From Eonycteris spelaea (taxonomy: Eukaryota > Chordata > Mammalia > Chiroptera > Pteropodidae), in NCBI GenBank assembly GCA_003508835.1, contig PUFA01000084.1, positions 3,100,001-3,164,000 of the forward strand: DNA of 64,000 nt, in the 5' to 3' direction. Made by a program: the position numbers and the translations under genes. Below the pieces are notes generated by a model. It did no database searches, was not told the DNA's origin, and worked only from the letters and a program-made list of their open reading frames with translations. This document shows, piece after piece, positions 55,816 through 64,000 of the stretch (position 1 is the stretch's first letter; every line of letters starts with the position of its first letter).

Positions 55816-57645
55816 AGAGCCCTAAGGTGGGAGGGGGAAGACAATATGGTTTACAAATGCTCAGACCCTGAGGGTAATAAAGAATAAGAACTCAAAGGCA
55901 GAATAAGTGAAAGTATTAGACAAGATTGGAAAATAGAGAATTATGAATTAGTTTGACTTTTTTTTTCTGACTCAGTATCTATGTTTCCCTGATAGAAAGA
56001 TATGTGGGCTTACATTTTACCTTTGTATTTCAGAGTTGTGTTTACCTCAGTGAGAGAAATTTAGTTCCTGTTCCTTTCCTATTACAAGGAAAATTCACAA
56101 AGATGAATTTCCCAGGAAAGCCATAGATTTCCAGGATTTTGGTCCAAGAGATCCCTGCTTCGGGACAGGTGCTCTGTGATTTTGCCTACAGTTGCAATCC
56201 CCACAAAGTGCTCTGTGCTGCGTGGGGCCTGTGCTGATTTGCAAAGCAGATGCAACAAGATGGAAATGAGTCTTTACCAACAGCAGATAACCTACCTTAG
56301 GGTACAATAAATATATCTTATGACCCTTAGGTCAGAGACATATATAATAATTGAAAATTGGCATCGGATTTTTGAATAGGAAAAATGGGCTAGAATTGTG
56401 CCTCTTTTATCTACTTTCTCTCTGAATAAGATTGAACAATTCTTAAAGTCTTATTTATCAATTAGTTAACTGTTTTAATCTACTTTCTGATAGCTGTCAG
56501 TGATTTCCAGTCAAATACAGCCCTTGAATGGAATCCACAATGTCAATCACTTTAAGATATTTAAGCAGAAATCTATATTATTGTGGTTGCTGTAAGAATT
56601 GTGGTAGGCCAGGACTCATTCTGAGCACTTACAAGAAAACAGTTCGCTGTCCCCTTGATGGGATCCTTCTGTGCTGTTTCCCTCTTTGAATTAATTATCT
56701 GGTCAAAAGCCAGAGATACCCTGAATTTATATTTGTTTAATATTTATGTCCATATTATTTAATCTTTAGGTATTCTGTGTTTTTACATAACTTATAGTCT
56801 GAGTTTTATTTCATATTATCAGGAAAATTTTATTTTCAAGAATAGATATTTAATAATAGATTCATCTATTTCTTTGTTATTCTGATGTTTCATTCTTATG
56901 AGTCCCACTACAATAGATTTGATACCTTTTTGAAACTTGAGAAAACTAATTTATTTTGAAATTTCTTTATATTTACCTAGCACAATGTACAAAATGTGAC
57001 AAGTATTTACCTAGATGCCGTATTGGTAGGAGGCACATTGATAAGGTGAACCTAACTATATGTTGACTTATTATTACCTTCACCACCTCAGCTGTGATGG
57101 ACTTGATAATAAACAGGACTTCTTAAAATTCTAAAAGAGTGTGAAGGACATATGTATTTTAATTTCAAGGGAATCAATACTGGAAATGTATCTATGGAAT
57201 GCATTCAGTTTCTGCTATGACCCAAGATTCCTAGGCCAGAAGAGATAATCAAAGGAAAGGGTAGAGTTTCAAACTGTTATATTCTATGGAGTGATTAATT
57301 ATAAATAGTTCCCTGAGAAGAGTCATTTAAAATAAGGGGGAAAAAGATGATTTTAGGAGAGGAGACTTCCCTGATTTGATGGACAATGAGAAACGATATC
57401 TGTATCTGTATCTCTATCTGTACTCTCTCTGTGTGCCATCTAATTCGAAATTCTATTTGAATTTAAAGGATGATCATTAGAAGAAATATTTTAGTTATTT
57501 ATATTTTTTATACAGTATAGATGGATAATATGAGATACATGAGAACCTAGGATTCAAAAGAATGCATATTTTGAGCAAAGAACAAGCCTGTCAAGCTACT
57601 TGAATGGTGATTGCCAAACTTAGACTACAAGATCAAATTATAAAT
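55816..57645. other. single-copy DNA, no gene seen
   Basis: A small (TATCTG)n tract lies at about 57,398-57,424. The 70-codon minus frame at 56,095-56,307 has no recognisable domain. Confidence 0.4.
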
Positions 57646-57676
<31 letters not shown>

Positions 57677-57700
57677 ATACATACATATATATATGCGTAT

Positions 57701-57735
<35 letters not shown>

Positions 57736-57737
57736 CT
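57646..57737. repeat. compound (AT)n(CATA)n microsatellite
   Basis: AT repeats are interrupted by CACACATACATACATACATA and ATGCGTATA. The 71-codon Tyr/Ile-repeat frame on the minus strand is its translation. Confidence 0.97.
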
Positions 57738-57975
57738 CCAAACCTTAAATAAAAATATATTTTTAAACTACTTGCAATATGAGCAAAAAGACAAATTTTA
57801 AACTGATACCTATGCTCTATTGTAACTGACATTTTAGCTATTCCATCTGACAACTCTCTCTAAATTTCTGGTCATTGAAATAAACCAATATAGAATCTGA
57901 TCCCTAAGGCAGGAAGTAAAAGGAATGAGTAATTCAGAGTGTTAAAAAGCTGCATTTAAATTCGAGTTAGCCTAA

Positions 57976-57981
<6 letters not shown>

Positions 57982-58019
<38 letters not shown>
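57982..58019. repeat. (CA)n microsatellite
   Basis: About 19 uninterrupted CA units. Confidence 0.98.
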
Positions 58020-58021
<2 letters not shown>

Positions 58022-58139
58022 GGTCCATGGTTTCTTTATTTAAATTTTTTTAAAGATTGTCATTTTTAGTAACTACAGTGAAGAATAAAAATTGAATTAC
58101 TAGGGAGATAAAATTAGAAAGCAAGGATGAGAGTAAGAA

Positions 58140-59020
58140 TCATCTATTCAACAATAACCAAGATTGAGGTTCCACTATGTACTAAGACAATGATAATTAC
58201 CCTTGTTTAAGAAAGGCTATTCACAGAAGTTTTCCTTGAAAAGATAGCTTTTACTGAGACTCAAAAGATGAGAAGAATCAAAGTACTCTCTTATTATTCT
58301 TTGTTTGAGTTGCTTTTTTTCAATGTAGCATTTAACCACAGATGTGAATATTATGATTATTAGTCTCTAATTTTTTCCTCTCCCTCACATAAGAAAGTAA
58401 ACTCTAGGACAGGGACCATCATCCTGAACATTGTGGGCATGGTAATGGTACACGTTGAGTGAGTGACTCAAGTTAAGGTAGGGGAGATAAAAATCATGCA
58501 GGGGCTACTCATGGGTCTGGGTGAGATCATGGTTCCAGATTATGTAGGCAGCATTGGGATATAAGAGATGTGGACAGATTGAATATAATACTTTGGAGCT
58601 AAAACCAAAAGAAGTTATTAATAAACTGGGTGTAACAGATTAGAGAAAGGGAAGCAAAAAAATATATCTTCAAGTTTTATAGTTTAACAAACTTGGTGGA
58701 TGATGATGATGATGACTTCTCTGAGGTTAGTAAGATTTAGAGTAAGGGACTGGTTTGAAAATCGAATTAAGAGTCCTATCTATTACTCGACTAAGTGAAG
58801 ATGTCAAAAATATAGTTAGATATGCTGCCCTTGAGTGCCAGGTTATGCAGACTTGACCTTGAAATTGATTTCCACAGATATTTTATTAAGCACCTACTTT
58901 GTTTCAGAAAACAATTCACCTCCCACTTCAGGGAGCTTAAACATTAAAGGGATAAATTAACATTAGAGGACTAAACAAAAATTAGAAGATAAAGTTAATG
59001 GAAAGTGTATTCTATGGTTA
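58140..59020. repeat. cluster of L2 LINE relics, mixed strands
   Basis: Several L2 pieces can be read: antisense at about 58,140-58,225 (CTATTCAACAATAACCAAGA, TCCACTATGTACTAAGACAA), a sense scrap at about 58,385-58,430 (AAGTAAACTCTAGGACAGGG), antisense at about 58,520-58,715 (TCTTCAAGTTTTATAGTTTA, ACTTGGTGGATGATGATGAT), and antisense at about 58,865-59,020 (TATTTTATTAAGCACCTACT, CACTTCAGGGAGCTTAAACA). A (GAT)n tract lies at 58,698-58,713. The individual edges are soft. Confidence 0.5.
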
Positions 59021-60124
59021 TGTAAATGAATTATAGAGAGTGTTTTTGGAAGTGAGTTAAAGATACATGTATCTTGTGAACTAATAGACCACATTAACAG
59101 ATCGGCTGTTTAAGACAGCACGGTTCCTCCACTTCCAGGTGTCAGTGTAGAGTTGGAGAAAAGCAAACAGCATGAGAGGCTATTAGACTATGGATATCTG
59201 CTAGCAGAAGATGACTACCCTAATGTAAATGTAAGACCTGCCATTTTCCCTCCCTGATCTTCAGCTAAATCAAACATACCTTTTCTGAGTTACTTCACAT
59301 GGTACAGCATGGGCAGCACTGAGGGTAGACTGTTCTTTACAAACGATGGAGGGACCCAGAGTAGGAGTAAAACTGATGACCTCTCTTTATCTCTCTGTAA
59401 CCAAAAAGCCATCTTGTTTTTCTGGATGCATGGAGCCGGTGTAGTAGCAATGCTCTGTAAGTGTCAGGTATTGTTATTGAATAGATGGCTAGTGACTCCT
59501 CACCTTAGTTTGTTATTTTTAAGTAGAGGAGGGAAGTCAATCAAAGGACAAGTTAACAAATTTTGATGGAATAAAGCTTGTATTCTTTTATGTGGGAATA
59601 ATTAACCTATGAAAACCACTGATGCTGGACAATATTAAAAAAGTAATTTAGGGAGACTCTAAAGGAGGATTGAACATTTATATAAATATAATTAGCAAAA
59701 GCAGTTTTAGTATCAAGAATAACAGCCTGTACATTCATAAGTCTTGACTTAGAGAATAAGCTCCTTAACTCTCAGAGAAAAGCCAATCCATATTGCACAC
59801 ACCTTCTGTAGAAATGAAACATCTTATATAGTAAGGCTTTTATACTAAATAGTCTTTATTAAGAATGCTGGTGATGGGATGTTTTGCTTATAAGAATATT
59901 TTTCTTAACCAGTGAATGAATATTACAATTTATTCACAAATTGCCTTCTCTCAAAATTTTGAACTTGCTGTTATATAAACACCTATTAGCTTTTCACAGG
60001 AAGATGAAAGAAAAACTTGCTGAATTTGGGGATTGAAAAATTCTACATAAATAGATTATTATAATGTCTACCATGTTCCCAGTCTTGATCACAAACTAGA
60101 ATGCTCAGCATCCTAAATAAAATG

Positions 60125-60125
<1 letters not shown>
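59021..60125. other. single-copy DNA, no gene seen
   Basis: An 85-codon plus-strand frame at 59,309-59,566 has no recognisable domain. No repeats were recognised. Confidence 0.4.
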
Positions 60126-60165
<40 letters not shown>

Positions 60166-60166
60166 T

Positions 60167-60207
<41 letters not shown>
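60126..60207. repeat. (AT)n microsatellite
   Basis: About 80 bases of nearly pure AT with small breaks (ATGTAT, TATTATATATAATA), followed by a T-run. The Ile/Tyr tail of a 135-codon minus-strand frame is its translation. Confidence 0.97.
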
Positions 60208-60208
<1 letters not shown>

Positions 60209-63200
60209 TTTTTTTTTTTCTGGAAGGCAGTTTATGTGGATTTCTCTGAAAGAAACTAAAACTGTTACATGAGGATATCACAAAAAGCACAGACATTGAT
60301 GTGAAAAGGAAAGAAAAAAGATTTAGGGCTATAGATTTATTAAAAACATATTTTTGGGAGATATTTTGCTGTGTGGGGACAGAGTATAAAGTTATGCTTT
60401 TTTCCTGACCATTTTTAAGTTGAGCCATTAAAGATGCTATTGCCTCAGCCAGCTGTTTTAGGACAATTAGCCATGTGACAGCCAGACAGGAGAATAAGAT
60501 GGTAACAGCCATTTCAGCACAGCCATATGTCTTGCCTTTATTATAAAAAAGAAGGAAAAAAGAAAAAAGACCCAGTGAATAGCCCTGATAGACTATATTA
60601 AGTTATTTCCCCTAAGACTGGTTTGTCACTTTGGCCTAAATCTGAATCATCTTTCACCAGAGACAACAGTGTGATAGGACTTTAGTGTTTTAATATTGTT
60701 TAAAGATTAATTGAGTATCCCAGGCAATTTGAATTTAAATGTAGCAAGAGTAATGATCCTTAATTTTAAAAGTTCTTAATGAATCACAAACTACCATTAG
60801 CTTTAAAATTAGGCTGAAGGTGAAAGTATTTTGAAAACTACTAAATATTATTTTGAACATTACCCCATCAAAACTAAAAGGAAAGCTATCATTTGAATGT
60901 TATTCATTTCACTTTAAAACATCACAGAACAGATATGTATTTTTGTCTTAGTTTAGTTTGGGTAAAACTTCAAATAAGTCACCATGAAGAATAAGAGTGC
61001 GATGGGTTCCTTTTTCCTTGCCATTACCCCTGCTGGTGTATCTCCAGACTGGTCCTGTATTGTGACTTCTTATCTTATGAGTCTTAGAACTTTCATCAAG
61101 GCTACTAAAGCAAAAGCTCTTTTTAAGTTTTCCCTCTAGCCCCACGAGCACTTTATAATGGATGTGGAGAGGCAGCAGCCCATCTCACTAGACATCGACA
61201 AGGCAGTGAATAAATTTTCCTCTCTGGGCCTCTGCCAAAAGCAGTCATCATTCTGCAGTCCCTGCTCTCCTGGCCAAGGAAAGTCACACAGAGCATTAGT
61301 CTCAGTCTCCAGATTATTGTATGGGGGGAGGGGAGAGGTAGAGAGAAACTTGAATAAGGAGAGAAGGAAGTGACCTTGAGTCTTGAAAGTCATCTTTGAA
61401 GGGTATGGACAAAGGGCAGAAAAAGTTAGTAAAAATTCTCTAACTTCAGTATCTGTTAGAAAGACTGTGCACTTCAGCATCCTCAAAATACTACTCACAA
61501 ACCCTGTGATTGTATGCTTTTCAGCCTTTTTAAAACTACACATTTTATGATTTAATGTTCTCATATGTTTCAGTTCAGTCTGCTTTTTCAATCTTTCTAA
61601 CACTTCACTTCCTCATTTATGCTGTTTCTTAAGTCTTCTGCGAAGGTCTGATTTCCCCTTCCAGCTGGTCTTCTAATTTTTTTCTTAATTTGCTTTGCCC
61701 CTGTGTCTTTCCCTCAATATGGAAAGAATCTAGTCTTGCTTGCTGAGTCTGGGAGGAATAGGCTTTTAAAATATTTGGTCTCAGTGTGTGAAGCAATTGG
61801 CTTTTTTATCCTCTACTCAAAGCAACTTCAGCATTCCTGAAATGCATAATATGGCTGTAACACTCTTAATACATGAAGACATTAATATCCCCAATAGCCT
61901 CATCAGGTATAGAAAAGTCAAAATCCTTTGTCCTGGATGGTGCCTTGTATGCCGTGGATGAAGGGCTTCTCTTACCTCTGCTGGAACCAAGTTTTACAGA
62001 AGATCAATATGAATCATCAAATGAGTTTTTTATAATACAGTAAAGTGTGAATCTGATTGCAGACAGGACCAAAGAATTGTGGCAGAGAGGCAGTAACACG
62101 TGATGCCCAAGGGTATTTAATTACATTATTCTAATTTATATTATTAATGCTAGTATTAAAGCACAGACAGACAGTTTGGTGGAAAGTTTTAGAGAATAAA
62201 AGAAGGCATAAATATTCTTTCCCCCAGATCTGGTCATTTTGCAAAAACACAGAGAGCCAGCCATTCACTCAGACTGAAGCCCATATCCTATCTTCATTAA
62301 CACAGATAGAGCAACATGCCCTGAGGAACAGTGCTCAGTAGATATTTGCATTTTGGCATCACCACTATCTTCCCTGCAGAGCAGTGATTTTGCCAAGTTG
62401 AGAATATTGCCCCTGATATTTGGTGTCTCTTAAAATCATGCCTATTCATGAAAACTAAGTGAAGGCACCAAGAAAAAACGTATACTTTGTTTGTTTGTTG
62501 TGATATCTCCTTTAATGCGCATAGATAATCTGGATATATACTGGAATGAATAAGTTTTGAATAAATGCATAAATGAGCTGCGAAGTTTTTTGTTGAAGGA
62601 ACTTTATTTTTCCTTACCGATTTGCATAACTCTCTGATGGAAACATGCTAGCCAGGGTAGTATGCAAACAGTAGAGCTCAGACTTCCTGCTCTTCTTTTT
62701 CAACCAGAATGATTGAGTTGAACCAGTGGCCATCAAACCAAAGATCCAGAAAAACACCAAGTCAAAATAACAATTTTTGCTATGTGAATGGTCAATAATA
62801 TGTTTTTTTAAAAAACAAGGTGAACAGAAAGTCTGAAATTAAAAGAAAAATTCTACTCCTTTCAATATTTAAAAGAAAAAGATACTTGTTGCAAAATCAG
62901 AGTAGGGGAAGAGAAGGAGAGGGAGTTAAGCCTGCAAGAGGGAGGGAAAGAGTTCTCACCATCCTGGCTGGTTTGCATAAGGAGATGGCATCATAGCGAC
63001 AGGATGAAAAGCAATCTCAGCTTTATTTGAAGATCAATGAAATGTTTTCTAATAATCTAAACAAGAACTAAGTATTTATATTTTCTGAAAATAGTCACAG
63101 TGAGGTATTATGAAAATTAAAAACCAGTGTCACAATTTAGCTCATTCTTGTTTCTTTTCTGGAAAAGGTTTATGAAGTGACAAAAAAAGACATGGAAGGA

Positions 63201-63464
63201 AGGAATGCTAGAGTTAAGACAAGGGGGCAGGAAAGAGTAAAGTTCAAAAGGAAAATAGAAGGAATAAGAGCAAATAAGAGAGATAATATATTGTTATCAT
63301 TTAAAAGGAAAATGTTCAAGAGGTGTTGAGGGAATAATGTGAAAGAAATAAAGTTTATCTTTATTACAGAAACTCTAAGTGAAGTAAAAGTGAACGTCCA
63401 AAAGAATGAGCAGATTAATATGTGTGGGCAGAAAAAAAAAGGGAAAATAAGAACAAAATAATAA
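60208..63464. other. 3.3 kb single-copy DNA, no gene supported
   Basis: It contains the longest open frame of the window, 155 codons on the minus strand (61,136-61,603). I find no domain, signal peptide or homologue-like motif in it. A 71-codon plus-strand frame opposes it and no splice or promoter context supports it. The text at 61,150-61,330 is less AT-rich than its surroundings. No interspersed repeat was recognised. Confidence 0.4.
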
Positions 63465-63682
63465 CTTACTAGTGTTTACTATGGACCACATCCTGGACCT
63501 TTACATATACTAATTCATTTAATACTAAAAATAAGCCAATCATAATGGTGATAAGTCCTTACGGTCATCCAAATTTTACAGATGAGGAAACCAACGCGAA
63601 GGAAGTAACCAACTTGCCAAGGTCACAAATTGGAAGAAAAGTTGCATTCTCACCAGAGTCTGGTTCAGAGCCTATGGAGTAG
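63465..63682 (-). repeat. MIR SINE relic, antisense, well preserved
   Basis: ATATACTAATTCATTTAATA, CCAAATTTTACAGATGAGGA, AACCAACTTGCCAAGGTCAC and TCACCAGAGTCTGGTTCAGA follow antisense MIR closely. Confidence 0.9.
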
Positions 63683-64000
63683 ACTACTGTACTACATGTC
63701 CTCTCACAATATACACAAGGGAACCCAGAGGAAAGGACAGGATGAGGACAGTATGAGGACTCTGATGCCAAATGTTTGGGTAAAGTGAAAAAATGTTTGT
63801 AGGCCTGAAATGTATGACATCAGTCCTCTGCAGCCTTGCAGGAAATAAGGGAGGCTGAGTCTGTCACTGCAGTGAAGGAAATGGATAAATAATTGATTAG
63901 GCACAGCACGCTCTGTGTGTACAGATCTATAGGGAGGAGAGCGGTCCAAGAGGCAGAGCCAGATGGCAAGCTGTAATGTACCCATATTAATAGATGTCTT
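63683..64000. other. single-copy DNA to the window edge
   Basis: Frames of 68 and 93 codons on the minus strand overlap in different phases and have no recognisable domain. The right edge is cut by the window. Confidence 0.4.

Noticed and set aside
57638..57853. 71-codon minus-strand frame with Ile/Tyr repeats
   Set aside because: It is a translation of the compound AT microsatellite.
60105..60512. 135-codon minus-strand frame
   Set aside because: Its C-terminal third is an Ile/Tyr repeat translated from the (AT)n microsatellite, and the rest shows no family resemblance.
61136..61603. Longest open frame in the window (155 codons, minus strand)
   Set aside because: No recognisable domain, no Kozak, splice or promoter context, and an opposing frame on the plus strand. 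One frame of this length is expected by chance in 64 kb on six frames.
1..64000. tRNA, U6, 7SK, Y RNA or 5S-like genes
   Set aside because: I looked for their typical box and stem text on both strands and recognised none. A covariance-model scan would be decisive.

Overview
The window is 64 kb of AT-rich nuclear DNA from a placental mammal. It is a non-coding landscape, best read as deep intron or gene desert. The evidence is the repeat content: degraded MIR and L2 relics, L1 elements of the old L1M grade, two MER5A-like hAT relics, an internally deleted Tigger1-type pogo/mariner element, and long microsatellites. I recognised no order-specific SINE (Alu, B1/B2, carnivore SINEC, bovine Bov-tA, equine ERE), so the order cannot be named. 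No protein-coding exon, structural RNA gene, CpG island or bacterial-type feature can be supported. The open reading frames seen are short, have random-looking composition, or come from microsatellites and dead L1s.

Layout. 0-9 kb: single-copy DNA with four sense MIRs, a Tigger1 deletion derivative at 2.67-2.84 kb, a likely antisense solo LTR at 4.86-5.39 kb, an L2 piece at 8.5 kb and a CpG-retaining candidate regulatory block at 6.88-7.40 kb. 9-18 kb: inverted (AC)n/(GT)n tracts at 9.8-9.95 kb, L2 relics, and a head-to-head MIR pair at 12.88-13.29 kb. 18.2 kb: 27 uninterrupted pyrimidines end in a CAG|GTAAGT junction, with a second GTAAGT donor 49 nt downstream. This is the textbook layout of a vertebrate recursive splice site with its RS-exon, and the strongest hint that the window is inside a very long plus-strand intron. 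19.5-28.7 kb: an old unassigned repeat, an antisense L1 3' piece, a rearranged sense L1 (22.07-25.06 kb), then about 3.7 kb of single-copy DNA. 28.97-33.53 kb: an antisense L1 keeping 5' region, ORF1, spacer, half of ORF2 and the 3' UTR, but lacking the endonuclease part. 35.1-36.3 kb: two L1 3' ends in opposite orientation. 39.75-40.03 kb: a short poly(A)-tailed retrocopy of an unidentified transcript. 40-64 kb: single-copy DNA with candidate conserved blocks (40.26-40.82, 43.84-44.16, 44.96-45.09, 48.87-49.24, 53.93-54.08 kb), more MIR/L2/MER5A relics and long microsatellites, including a perfect 64-bp palindrome (TATC)8(GATA)8 at 43,572-43,635.

No genes work together here. What the window may do is regulatory or structural: a splicing ratchet point for a host gene lying outside it, and distal enhancer-like blocks. 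Repeat names come from recognising consensus-like text by eye, so repeat boundaries are approximate (commonly within tens of bases) unless stated otherwise. Conservation claims are inference from composition and need alignment.
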